From NCBI GenBank assembly GCA_003565095.1, contig PXDI01000119.1, positions 1 to 9,441 on the forward strand: a DNA stretch of 9,441 nucleotides. The letters are read 5' to 3'. The notes under the pieces were generated by a model. It did not search any database and had not been told where the DNA came from. It worked only from the letters and a program-made list of their open reading frames with translations. Position numbers and translations under genes: made by a program. Source of the DNA: PVC group bacterium (lineage in GTDB: Bacteria; Verrucomicrobiota; Kiritimatiellia; UBA8416; PXDI01). Of this stretch, positions 1-7,477 are shown piece by piece. Position 1 is the first letter of the stretch; each line of letters starts with the position of its first letter.

Positions 1-83
1 CTGAATGCTATGAAGGCGAGATACGGGAGCTAGATGCCGGTATGAAACAGATTGAGCAAGACGCTGCCGCTGCCGAAAACTGA
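1..83 (+). CDS. C-terminal tail of an upstream gene (partial, frame uncertain)
   Basis: The reading frame starting at base 3 is open from the window edge to a TGA at 81-83 and encodes about 26 residues rich in Glu, Ala, Gln and Asp (ending IEQDAAAAEN), which resembles the end of a helical or coiled-coil protein. No function can be assigned. If real, its stop overlaps the ribosome binding site of the following sensor kinase, implying one transcript. A competing possibility is frame 1, which ends earlier at a TAG (31-33) with the tail LNAMKARYGS. The third frame is closed by early stops. Which of the two is the true upstream gene cannot be decided from this fragment. Confidence 0.4.
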   Translation, partial: ECYEGEIRELDAGMKQIEQDAAAAEN

Positions 84-87
84 GGTG
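82..87 (+). promoter_or_regulatory. Shine-Dalgarno GAGGTG deciding the sensor kinase start
   Basis: GAGGTG lies 6 nt before a TTG codon at 94. No comparable purine-rich motif precedes the earlier in-frame candidates TTG 52 or GTG 85. Starting at TTG 94 also gives a compact signal peptide (Lys3, then a hydrophobic stretch), so this site supports TTG 94 as the start. Confidence 0.5.
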
Positions 88-93
88 CCTGCT

Positions 94-2550
94 TTGTGTA
101 AGCTGTCTCAATTAATTATTGCTTTGTTGCTGTTCTGTATGCTTTGCGTTCCTTTTGCGCAAAGCGATGAAACAGAAGAAGGCGGTCGGCGTACGCTTGT
201 TTTCGGTGTCAGGCATGATGATCTCCCCCTGCAGGGCGTGCAAAACGGCTGGCCGAGCGGGTTTGATGTTGAATTAGGCCGGCTGCTGGCAGAGAAGGTC
301 GGCATGCACATCGTTTTCAGGGTGGATACCAGGCCGCGGTTATGGCAGGACTTGCGCAGCGGCGGAGTTGATATTATTGCCGATGTGCTTTCTTCAGTTG
401 GTGCCGGGGATGAGTTTATCACGCTTGGCACCGTCTGCCGGTTGGGCTACGCGCTCTATGTTCCGGCGGATTCAACCATTAGCGGGCTGGGGGATATTGC
501 CGGCTGTGAGTTGATTGTTGTTGATCCATATCCTCTTAAAGTGCTTGAGAAAAGAATGATCTCACCCGGCCGCGTGATCAGTGTCACTGATGTCAATGAC
601 GCGCTGAAGCTGCTGGTGCGCAGTCGTTATGATGCAGCTCTGCTTTCGCGGGCGACCGCCGAGTCTGCCATGCTGGATATGAATATTGAAGGCGTCAGGC
701 GTCTTGGCGAGATTATCTGGGAGGAGGATTACGGGTATTTGCTCTCGCCACTGCGCGGGGACATTGCCGGGCAACTGACTGAAGCGTTGGAGGATTTACG
801 CCGTCATGGACGGCTCGACAAGCTCGCCGAGCGCTGGTTGCTGGGGTCTCAGCGGCAGGCGTTCTGGCGCACGGTAAAATGGCTGCTGGCCGGCATCGGT
901 GTTCTGGCGGCACTTTTACTGCTCAGTCTGTTCTGGTCCGGCATTTTGCGCGGTCAGGTGCTTGAGCGCAGCCGCGCGCTGAAAGCGCAGTTGCGTGAGC
1001 GTAAGGCGGTTGAAAACGCCTTGCGGGACAGTCAGCGGCGGCTTACTACGCTGTTTGACGGTATTGATGACGGTCTGCTGGTACATGATGAGGACGGTAA
1101 TATTCTCGATTGTAATGATGTCTTGTGCCGCCGTCTGGGCTACAGCCGTGAAGAGCTGCTGCGGATGAAGACCACTGACATTGATGCCGCGGATTTTGCC
1201 GGTGGCTTTAAAAACAGACTTGAGTTGCAGTTCAAGCAGCATCGTTACCGCTGTGAAGGAGCGCACCGCACGAGTGACGGCCGGGTCATTCCGGTGGATA
1301 TTATGACCAGTCTGATTGAGTACAACGGTCGTCCGGCGGTATTGGCGGCCGTGCGCGACATTTCTGAAAAAGTTCAGCGTGAAAACGAGCATCAGAATCT
1401 TTTGAATCAGATGCAGCATACCCAGAAGCTGGAAAGTATGGGCGTGCTGGCCGGCGGAATCGCCCATGATTTCAATAATCTGCTGATGGGCATGCTCGGC
1501 AATGCCGATCTGGCGCTGGACCAGTTACCCAGCGCGTCTCCGGCAATTAAAGAACTGAAAGAGATACAGGTGGGCATTCGGCGTGCGGCGGATCTTTGCC
1601 GCCAGATGCTGGCGTATTCCGGCAAGGGCCGCTTTGTTATTGAAGCCGTTGATTTAAACCGGATGGTCGAGGAAATGGCCAATCTGCTGGTGGTTTCTGT
1701 TTCAAAACGTGCGGAACTGCGCTATAATTTCTCGGCGCAAATGCCGCCGATCGAAGCTGACAGCACCCAGTTGCGGCAGGTTATCATGAATCTGATTACC
1801 AATGCCTCCGATGCAATGGATGGACATGACGGGATTATTACAATAACTACCGGCACCCGTGATTGCAGCCGGACGTTTCTTAAGAATACTTATGTTGATG
1901 ATCACCTGCCGGAAGGAAAGTATGCCTTCGTTCAGGTAGCGGACAACGGTTACGGGATGAGTAAAGAGACACTTGAGAAGCTGTTTGATCCTTTCTACAC
2001 AACCAAGGCTACCGGTCGCGGTCTGGGGCTGGCGGCGGTTCTGGGGATAATCCGCGGACACAAGGGCGCGGTTAAGGTGCAGAGCGAGGAAGGCCGCGGA
2101 ACTACTTTCTCGATATTCTTCCCGGTAGCCGAGAATGCCGTGCTCCCCGAACAGGAAGACCATTTTGACTGGAAGAGCTGGCGTGGCAGCGGTTGCGTGT
2201 TGCTGGTGGACGATGAGGAAACCGTGCGCAACGTGGGCCGGCGGATGCTGGAACGGGTTGGGTTCAAGGTCTTGCTGGCGGCGGACGGGCTCGAAGCCAT
2301 GGAGATCTTTAAAAAGCGCAAGCGTAATCTGGCGTGTGTGATTCTGGATATGTCGATGCCGCATATGGATGGTGAGGAGGCGTTTCTGGCCATTCGCCAG
2401 ATCGTTGCCGATATGCCGGTGATCCTTTCCAGCGGATACAACCGTCAATCAGTGGTTTCAGACTTTACCGATTCCGGACCTACCGGGTTTTTGCAGAAAC
2501 CTTATCAGGTTGAGCAAATGGTACGTGAGTTGAGGCTGCTGCTGTCATGA
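94..2550 (+). CDS. Hybrid sensor histidine kinase (SBP_bac_3 sensor, PAS, HisKA, HATPase, receiver)
   Basis: Membrane-bound two-component hybrid kinase, 818 aa from TTG 94. The order is: signal peptide (1-24, ending AQS before Asp25), periplasmic solute-binding domain of the SBP_bac_3 type (about 32-251), one transmembrane helix (about 263-285), linker helix, PAS domain (about 316-431), HisKA with the phospho-acceptor His458 in GGIAHDFNN, HATPase with N box Asn570 (ITNASDAM), G1 DNGYG at 617, F box FDPF at 631 and G2 GRGLGL at 641, and a C-terminal receiver with acidic pair Asp706/Asp707, phospho-acceptor Asp752, Ser779 and Lys802. All catalytic positions are intact. By family knowledge the periplasmic domain binds an amino acid or similar small ligand, as in BvgS/EvgS-like sensors. 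There is no HPt domain, so a separate phosphotransfer partner or a local cis function for the receiver is inferred. No response regulator with an output domain lies in the window. TTG 52 or GTG 85 are alternative starts. Confidence 0.93.
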   Translation: MCKLSQLIIALLLFCMLCVPFAQSDETEEGGRRTLVFGVRHDDLPLQGVQNGWPSGFDVELGRLLAEKVGMHIVFRVDTRPRLWQDLRSGGVDIIADVLSSVGAGDEFITLGTVCRLGYALYVPADSTISGLGDIAGCELIVVDPYPLKVLEKRMISPGRVISVTDVNDALKLLVRSRYDAALLSRATAESAMLDMNIEGVRRLGEIIWEEDYGYLLSPLRGDIAGQLTEALEDLRRHGRLDKLAERWLLGSQRQAFWRTVKWLLAGIGVLAALLLLSLFWSGILRGQVLERSRALKAQLRERKAVENALRDSQRRLTTLFDGIDDGLLVHDEDGNILDCNDVLCRRLGYSREELLRMKTTDIDAADFAGGFKNRLELQFKQHRYRCEGAHRTSDGRVIPVDIMTSLIEYNGRPAVLAAVRDISEKVQRENEHQNLLNQMQHTQKLESMGVLAGGIAHDFNNLLMGMLGNADLALDQLPSASPAIKELKEIQVGIRRAADLCRQMLAYSGKGRFVIEAVDLNRMVEEMANLLVVSVSKRAELRYNFSAQMPPIEADSTQLRQVIMNLITNASDAMDGHDGIITITTGTRDCSRTFLKNTYVDDHLPEGKYAFVQVADNGYGMSKETLEKLFDPFYTTKATGRGLGLAAVLGIIRGHKGAVKVQSEEGRGTTFSIFFPVAENAVLPEQEDHFDWKSWRGSGCVLLVDDEETVRNVGRRMLERVGFKVLLAADGLEAMEIFKKRKRNLACVILDMSMPHMDGEEAFLAIRQIVADMPVILSSGYNRQSVVSDFTDSGPTGFLQKPYQVEQMVRELRLLLS

Positions 2551-3752
2551 GCGGCCGCCACCGCACAACCGATCAGTCCAGGCGCGTGCTGCTGCTTTCA
2601 TCACAACCGTGGTTTGAATGGCGCGGTTCACCGATCCGGGTGGGATTCAATCTTGAGGCTCTGACCGCGGCGGGGTTCACTGTCGATTTTGTGACGCTGC
2701 CGGTTGGCACCGCACGTGAAATCCCGGGCGTCAATGTTATCAGGACAGCTAACCCGCTGCGTATTAGCAAAGTTCCCATCGGGCCTTCCTTATCAAAACT
2801 GTTTTTCGATTTTCTGATTATGCTGCGCGCTTTCAGTCTGCTGCGCCGCAGGTGCTACTGCATGATTCACGGCATAGAAGATGCGGGGCTGGTTGCCTGG
2901 GTTGCCGCTCGCAGTTCCGCTGTGCCGTTTGTCTATGAGAAGCACTCTGATCCGGGATCATACCGCAAAGGCGGTTTGCGCAATCTGGTGATGTGGTGTT
3001 ATGCCGCGCTTGAGCGGCGCGTTACACGCGCGGCGGCGGCGGTTATTGCCACCGGTCCCGGTCTTGAAAAGCAGGCGCGGGCGTCCGGCGCGCGCCGGGT
3101 CTGCTGTATCCCGGATATTCCCTCGTCGCTCGTGACTGCCACCCCGGATGGTACCCGCAAAGCGCGTGAAAGCATGCTGGGAGCCGCCGGCGGAAAACTG
3201 GCACTGTATGTCGGCAGCTTTGCGGTTTATCAGGGGGTGGATTTGCTGTTTGAAAGTATTCCGCAAGTTGTCAAAGAATATCCTGAAGCGCGTTTTGCGG
3301 TAATCGGTGGAAGTCCCGCGGAAATTGCCGCGCGGCGGGCGCAGCTTGAACGGGCACAGGTCGCAGACGCGGTTATTTTTCCGGGTTTTGTTGCGCCGGA
3401 TGAACTGCCGGATTATCTGGCGGCGGCGGATGTTCTGCTTTCCCCGCGGCTAAGCGGGGTGAACACGCCCTTGAAACTGCTGGATTATCTCAAGGCCGGG
3501 GGCGTGGTCGTGGCTACCGATACTCCGGCAAACCGCCTGATTCTTAATGCCGATAACGCCGTTATTACCGCAGTGGCCCCGGATGCATTTGCGGAAGGTG
3601 TTTTGACGGCCATGCGCGATGACGCGCTGCGCCGCCGGCTGAGCGGTGCCGGTGCAAAACTGATCAGTGAAGTGCATAATTTTGCCGAATTCAGCCGCCG
3701 GTTAAGCGCGTGTTATTCCGCGGCGGGCAGGTCTGAAGCAATCAGAGACTGA
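2547..3752 (+). CDS. Glycosyltransferase, GT-B fold, GT4-like
   Basis: A 401-aa cytoplasmic or membrane-associated glycosyltransferase that would transfer a sugar from a nucleotide-activated donor to a growing glycan. The N-terminal acceptor domain (about 12-195) starts with a Rossmann strand RVLLLSSQ and a Gly-Ser-Pro loop (27-29), and carries Glu131-Lys132-His133. The C-terminal donor domain starts at YVGSFAVYQGVD (221-232) and carries the GT4-style segment SPRLSG followed by TPLKLLDYLKAGGVVVATD (307-325), where Asp313 sits where many GT4 enzymes have Glu. Length is normal for the family. ATG 2547 overlaps the kinase stop as ATGA, with no strong ribosome binding site of its own, so translation is probably coupled. 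The 3' end overlaps the convergent ATPase gene by 11 bp. Donor, acceptor and linkage cannot be read from sequence. The adjacent Wzm/Wzt exporter suggests a role in surface polysaccharide synthesis. Confidence 0.9.
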   Translation: MSGRHRTTDQSRRVLLLSSQPWFEWRGSPIRVGFNLEALTAAGFTVDFVTLPVGTAREIPGVNVIRTANPLRISKVPIGPSLSKLFFDFLIMLRAFSLLRRRCYCMIHGIEDAGLVAWVAARSSAVPFVYEKHSDPGSYRKGGLRNLVMWCYAALERRVTRAAAAVIATGPGLEKQARASGARRVCCIPDIPSSLVTATPDGTRKARESMLGAAGGKLALYVGSFAVYQGVDLLFESIPQVVKEYPEARFAVIGGSPAEIAARRAQLERAQVADAVIFPGFVAPDELPDYLAAADVLLSPRLSGVNTPLKLLDYLKAGGVVVATDTPANRLILNADNAVITAVAPDAFAEGVLTAMRDDALRRRLSGAGAKLISEVHNFAEFSRRLSACYSAAGRSEAIRD

Positions 3753-4920
3753 AGCGGGTTGGGAGTGTTACCACGCCTGGTGCATCGTCAGTGTTCTTGA
3801 CCCGGAAGGGGTACCAGTCTTCTATGCGGTGGTACTGGATCTTATGGTCAGACGAATGGCATGAAATGCTTAAGAAATAATTCCCTTCGCGCAGTACCAG
3901 CGGATCAATGGTTATCTTAACCTGTCCGCTGCCGTTGATCGAATGTATCTCAAAGCCTGCCAACTGCGTGTTGGTGCCGTACAGGTACATCCCATTGGCG
4001 GTTTTGATGCTGTAACCGAACACCGGATTGCTGATCGGTTCTGATGCAGTGTAATTCACCGCAATGTTCAACCGGCCGCCGCTATTGAAAATCGATTCCT
4101 CATTGCCGTCATTATCCAGCAGCTTTACTCCGGTGATTTCCACCGTCCGGGTGCCGAACTCCTGGGCAAAAATGCCGCCACCCTCGCCGGAATAGTTGCG
4201 AATCATGTTGAGGGTAACCGACGCCGGGTCCCCGCGGTCAACAATCTGGCCGTGATGCACCAGAAATACCTCGTCACAGAATTCCTCAACGGTTTGCAAC
4301 GCATGTGAAACAAACATCAGAGTCTTGCCGCGCCGTTGAAACTGCCGTATCCGGTCGAGGCATTTGAGCTGAAATGCAATGTCTCCCACCGCCAGCACTT
4401 CATCAATCAGCAGTATGTCAGGATCAAGCTCTGTTGAAACCGCGAAACCCAGCCGTACATACATTCCGCTCGAATAATTCTTTACCGGTTGGTCGATAAA
4501 TTCGTGCAGGCCGCTGAAATCGAGAATAGCATCAAAACGTTTTCTGATATCTTCGCGCGGAATACCCAGCAGTGCGGCATTCAGGTAAACATTTTCCCGC
4601 CCGGTCAGATCGGGATGAAACCCTGCGCCAAGTTCCAGCAGTGATGAAATGCGCCCGTGGGCTTTGATCCAGCCTTCGGTGGGGGTAATTGTGCCTGCCG
4701 CAAGCCCCAAAGTGCTGCTTTTGCCGGCACCGTTGGGGCCGATAACCCCGACAGTGCAGCCCTGCGGAATGCTGAAACTGGCGTTGCGGATGGCCCAGAA
4801 TGTTTTTGCTTTGCGGCGGGTGACGGTGTTGCGGATTGTGCCGAAAAGCGTTTGCGCACCTAAGCCGCGCATACGGTAGCACTTGCCCAGATTCTCTGCT
4901 TCGATGGCGATTTGTGTCAT
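3742..4920 (-). CDS. wzt: Polysaccharide ABC exporter ATPase, Wzt type with C-terminal substrate-recognition domain
   Basis: A 392-aa nucleotide-binding subunit of an ABC-2 surface glycan exporter, in which ATP hydrolysis drives movement of a lipid-linked polysaccharide across the inner membrane. Visible motifs: Walker A GPNGAGKSS (61-69), the LELGAGFHPDLTGREN segment (95-110) typical of Wzt/KpsT/TagH ATPases, signature YSSGMYVRLG (149-158), Walker B ILLIDE with catalytic Glu174, D-loop region AVGD (177-180) and H-loop His206. After the ATPase domain (about 1-245) comes a beta-rich extension (about 256-392) resembling the Wzt C-terminal domain. In known Wzt proteins that domain recognises the modified non-reducing end of the finished O antigen. 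ATG 4920 overlaps the permease stop as ATGA and has no separate ribosome binding site, so the pair is translationally coupled. The stop overlaps the 3' end of the convergent glycosyltransferase gene. The glycan exported is unknown. Confidence 0.94.
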   Translation of the reverse strand: MTQIAIEAENLGKCYRMRGLGAQTLFGTIRNTVTRRKAKTFWAIRNASFSIPQGCTVGVIGPNGAGKSSTLGLAAGTITPTEGWIKAHGRISSLLELGAGFHPDLTGRENVYLNAALLGIPREDIRKRFDAILDFSGLHEFIDQPVKNYSSGMYVRLGFAVSTELDPDILLIDEVLAVGDIAFQLKCLDRIRQFQRRGKTLMFVSHALQTVEEFCDEVFLVHHGQIVDRGDPASVTLNMIRNYSGEGGGIFAQEFGTRTVEITGVKLLDNDGNEESIFNSGGRLNIAVNYTASEPISNPVFGYSIKTANGMYLYGTNTQLAGFEIHSINGSGQVKITIDPLVLREGNYFLSISCHSSDHKIQYHRIEDWYPFRVKNTDDAPGVVTLPTRFSL

Positions 4921-5711
4921 ACGTAATCCGCAAAATTAGACTGCAGGCGGCGGAAAAGCAGCCAAGCCAGTGGGGTTAACAAAATTCCGATCATTAATCC
5001 GGCCCACACAAATGGGGATTCCGGCCATATGCTTCCCGGCAGAAATGCCCGGCGATAGGCCGTCAGGATTCCGGCCAGCGGGTTCAGCAGGTAGGCATCC
5101 ATGATCCAGGGGTGCATGCCGCCGGCCATTTTTTCGACAAAACCCAGGTCATACATGGCCGGACTCATGAAAAACAGTGCGCTGAGTCCCACGCCGACCA
5201 GATGCTGGGTGTCGCGAAAATAGACATTCAGCGCGCCAAGCAGCATCGCCAACCCCAGATTCAGCCAGGCATGAACGACAAGGACCACCGGCAGCAGCAG
5301 AATGTGAGCTCCGAAAAAGACGCCCTGCCGCCAGAGCAGAAAGCCCACCAGGCAGAACTGGATGACCAGGCTGATCAGATAATCAATAGCGGCCCCGGCG
5401 GTGACGGCAACCGGCAGGATCACCCGAGGAAAGGCCACTTTCTTGACAATGTTGCCGTTGCCTGAAATGCACACCAGTCCCTGCTGCACTGAGTTGACGG
5501 TGAAATGCCAGGCAAAAACGCCTACTAAAATGGATTCAGTATTGGCTGCGCGTCCGCTGATCAGGCGGAAGAAGAATGAGTAGATTGCCGCCATAAACAG
5601 GGGGGTAAGCAGACTCCACAACAGTCCGAGTGACGAGCCCTTATAGCGCGATTTCATCTCGCGGGCCACCAGCGCGCCGATAAGTTCTTTTCCTGCAGCA
5701 ATTCCGATCAT
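4917..5711 (-). CDS. wzm: Polysaccharide ABC exporter permease, Wzm type (ABC-2)
   Basis: A 264-aa inner-membrane subunit that would dimerise to form the channel for the lipid-linked glycan and pair with the downstream ATPase. The N-terminal amphipathic region with VAREMKSRYKGSSLGLLWSL (15-34) and the NVYFRDTQH segment (162-170) are characteristic of the polysaccharide ABC-2 permease family. About six hydrophobic segments can be traced: 29-49, 61-80, 103-127, 136-163, 171-187 and 235-253. Length is normal. The ATG at 5711 gives the expected family N terminus, but AAGGA sits directly against the ATG with no spacer, which is poor for ribosome binding. The start may be leaderless or slightly misplaced (a later ATG at residue 19 would cut into the conserved region). 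The gene is first in a two-gene operon and divergent from the PHP-like gene. Confidence 0.92.
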   Translation of the reverse strand: MIGIAAGKELIGALVAREMKSRYKGSSLGLLWSLLTPLFMAAIYSFFFRLISGRAANTESILVGVFAWHFTVNSVQQGLVCISGNGNIVKKVAFPRVILPVAVTAGAAIDYLISLVIQFCLVGFLLWRQGVFFGAHILLLPVVLVVHAWLNLGLAMLLGALNVYFRDTQHLVGVGLSALFFMSPAMYDLGFVEKMAGGMHPWIMDAYLLNPLAGILTAYRRAFLPGSIWPESPFVWAGLMIGILLTPLAWLLFRRLQSNFADYV

Positions 5712-5793
5712 TCCTTATAAATACTTGATATCAGCGGTGACTTGCAATATTTATATGACGATGTCTACTAAAAGCAAACAACCTGAGGCGGTC
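5712..5793. promoter_or_regulatory. Divergent promoter region between exporter operon and PHP-like gene
   Basis: This AT-rich 82-bp gap is the only place in the window where a promoter is clearly needed. On the plus strand TTGATA (5725-5730) and TATTTA (5748-5753), 17 bp apart, form a weak sigma70-like pair that would start transcription upstream of ATG 5794. On the minus strand TTGCAA (5742-5747) and TATTTA (5718-5723), 18 bp apart, form another. The minus-strand -10 ends only 6 nt before the permease ATG. Both matches are partial and are inferred from position and composition only. Confidence 0.35.
5785..5788 (+). promoter_or_regulatory. Shine-Dalgarno GAGG for the PHP-like gene
   Basis: GAGG lies 5 nt before ATG 5794. 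The earlier in-frame starts (TTG 5725, GTG 5737, ATG 5755, ATG 5761) have no such motif. Starting at 5794 places the conserved metal-binding DTHLH at residues 4-8, the position usual for this fold. Confidence 0.5.
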
Positions 5794-6597
5794 ATGGTGG
5801 CCGATACCCATCTGCATGCCTATGCCTGTTTTGATATGACGGTCTGGTTCAATTCCCTGACAGCCAACCTTGTAAAGCACTCTAGCGGGCTGCTGGCCGG
5901 AATGCTTGTACGCGGTGCGGCCGGAGACCGTTCTTGCGATGAGCTGGCCGCAGCCGTGGGAGACGCCGCAACTGCGGCCGGCTTCCATTTAAAACCTGTT
6001 GAAACAGCCGGGATGCTTGAATTTGACGGCGCGGCGCGCGGCAAGCTGTTTTTATGTGCCGGATACCAGGTGGTCTCCAGCGAGCGGGTGGAGGTGCTTT
6101 CGCTTTGTGACGGCGTTTCGGCACCGTTTAAGAGTGCGCGGGCACAGGACATTATCCGTGAATCGATTCAGCGTGGCGGGGTGCCGGTTTTGAGCTGGGC
6201 GCCGGGGAAATGGTGGGGCGCGCGCGGGCGGCTGGTAGAAAAGCTGCTGGAGGAATTCCAACCCGGCGAGCTATGTCTGGGGGACAGCGCGCTGCGGCCC
6301 TTATGGCTTTGGCCTGAACCTTTTATTATGCGCCGAGCCCGGCGGGCCGGGTTCCGCGTGTTGGCCGGTTCTGATCCGTTGCCGCAGACCGGTGCCGAGC
6401 GGGATTGCGGCAGCTATTTCTCAAAGCTGGTTGTTCCGGCGGATGGTAATGTTTCGCTTGAAATGATTAAAGATGCCCTGCGTTCCGGTCAGTCCTTAGG
6501 CGACGGCGGCCGTCGCTTTCCGCCTTGGAAATCATTTATGCGTCTGCTGCGTCACCACATCCCTCCGCCGCGCGCCAGGCATTTCCCTGCGGAATGA
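5794..6597 (+). CDS. PHP-like metal-dependent hydrolase, unknown substrate
   Basis: A 267-aa predicted cytoplasmic protein from ATG 5794 (ATG 5761 or 5755 would add 11 or 13 residues). The N-terminal D4-T-H6-L-H8 matches the first metal-binding motif of PHP/amidohydrolase-like barrels, and AGSDPLP (191-197, Asp194) near the C terminus fits the last metal-binding Asp. Between them lies a conserved-looking GDSALRPLWLWPEP segment (163-176). The fold and metal dependence are inferences from these motifs. No substrate can be named. The gene is divergent from the Wzm/Wzt operon and shares its promoter gap, so a role in glycan metabolism is plausible, though adjacency is the only evidence. Its last 62 bp, encoding a basic, Pro-rich tail (MRLLRHHIPPPRARHFPAE), overlap the 3' end of the convergent radical SAM gene. 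No signal peptide is seen. Confidence 0.72.
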   Translation: MVADTHLHAYACFDMTVWFNSLTANLVKHSSGLLAGMLVRGAAGDRSCDELAAAVGDAATAAGFHLKPVETAGMLEFDGAARGKLFLCAGYQVVSSERVEVLSLCDGVSAPFKSARAQDIIRESIQRGGVPVLSWAPGKWWGARGRLVEKLLEEFQPGELCLGDSALRPLWLWPEPFIMRRARRAGFRVLAGSDPLPQTGAERDCGSYFSKLVVPADGNVSLEMIKDALRSGQSLGDGGRRFPPWKSFMRLLRHHIPPPRARHFPAE

Positions 6598-7477
6598 TCA
6601 AGCCGTCTTTGTGCAGTTCTGTCAGAAGTTTTTCCAGTGCGGTTGGCTTTACGCCAAAGCACCTTGCCAGATTTTCAACCCCCGCCGGATGTCGCCGTAA
6701 TAATGCCAGGACTGATTCTCTGGAAACAGAGGCAGCCTCTCTAGGGGTTTCATGCGGATCATGCGGCACTTCCGCCCGCGGAGTGAACAACTTTGCTGAC
6801 TCAACTAGCTGCTCATCGGCTGCCGCCGTTACCCAGTCAGCTTCCGGCGGACGTATCGCAGTGTTCAAGTGGATGCGGTCCGGCCTGATCGTCTGTGTGA
6901 TGGCGGCAATCTTCTGCATCTGTCCGGCGGCGTCGTTCACGCCGGGAACAACAAAAACCTCCACCCATAGCTGACCGTCATACATCTGCCGGAAGTCCTG
7001 GTATCCGGTGATGATTGTAGCCAGGTCAAGCCCGCGGGCGGGACGGTTGATTTTTTCAAAAGACGGTTGATCCCATGCACTTAAGCTCACTTTGACCACA
7101 TCAGCAGCGGTTGCTGCCTGACGTACTTCAGGCAACGAAAAGAGCGTTCCGTTACTTAACAGGGCTGTCGGGATTGACGACAGGCTACGGATTTTCTGCA
7201 GCACTTCACCGAATCCGCTGTGCAGGGTTGGTTCACCTGATCCGGCCAGTGAAATGAAGTCCGCCCGCCCGTCCTGTTGCAGCCAGCTTTCCAGCTCACC
7301 AAGCACTTCTTGCAGCGGTACATATTCGCTGCGAGTGGTTACCGGCTGATGTGTCGGGCCAAGCTGGCAGAAGATGCAGTTTTCGCTGCACACTTTCATC
7401 GGCACCAGATCTATTCCCAATGATCTGCCGAAACGGCGTGAGGCAACCGGCCCGAAAAGATGTAGATATTCTTTCAT
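6536..7477 (-). CDS. Radical SAM protein with C-terminal winged helix (COG0731-like)
   Basis: A 313-aa iron-sulfur enzyme. Cys30, Cys34 and Cys37 (CSENCIFC) form the CxxxCxxC motif that holds the radical SAM [4Fe-4S] cluster, and GSGEPTLH (79-86) is the GGEP-type S-adenosylmethionine-binding motif. The N-terminal pattern GPVASRRFGRSLGIDLVP matches the bacterial relatives of the wyosine-type radical SAM group (COG0731). Residues about 246-304 (SRESVLALLRRHP to GNAWRAA) read as a winged-helix domain, suggesting nucleic acid or protein binding. The reaction is not known. The gene follows mnmA with its ATG sharing one base with the mnmA stop (TAATG), so the two are almost certainly co-translated, which hints at RNA modification. 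The final AAEGCGDAADA tail lies in the 62-bp overlap with the PHP-like gene. Confidence 0.87.
   Translation of the reverse strand: MKEYLHLFGPVASRRFGRSLGIDLVPMKVCSENCIFCQLGPTHQPVTTRSEYVPLQEVLGELESWLQQDGRADFISLAGSGEPTLHSGFGEVLQKIRSLSSIPTALLSNGTLFSLPEVRQAATAADVVKVSLSAWDQPSFEKINRPARGLDLATIITGYQDFRQMYDGQLWVEVFVVPGVNDAAGQMQKIAAITQTIRPDRIHLNTAIRPPEADWVTAAADEQLVESAKLFTPRAEVPHDPHETPREAASVSRESVLALLRRHPAGVENLARCFGVKPTALEKLLTELHKDGLIIPQGNAWRAAEGCGDAADA

Noticed and set aside
1702..2448. Long open frame of 248 codons on the minus strand
   Set aside because: It is antisense to the HATPase and receiver regions of the sensor kinase, whose conserved motifs are all intact. No recognisable domain is seen in the antisense protein.
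3442..3459. Inverted repeat CCCCGC / GCGGGG with a 6-nt loop
   Set aside because: It lies inside the glycosyltransferase coding sequence, has no following T-run and can be explained by codon choice, so it is not called as a terminator.
4305..4312. GTGAAACA, a perfect half of the parS consensus
   Set aside because: The left half (CAACGCAT) does not match the palindrome, and the site lies in the ATPase coding sequence. A second partial match (GAAACGTGAAC near 9361) is also not a full parS.
6525..6974. Plus-strand open frame of 149 codons
   Set aside because: It is antisense to the radical SAM gene's conserved regions, is rich in Ser and Ala, shows no domain and has no ribosome binding site that I can see.
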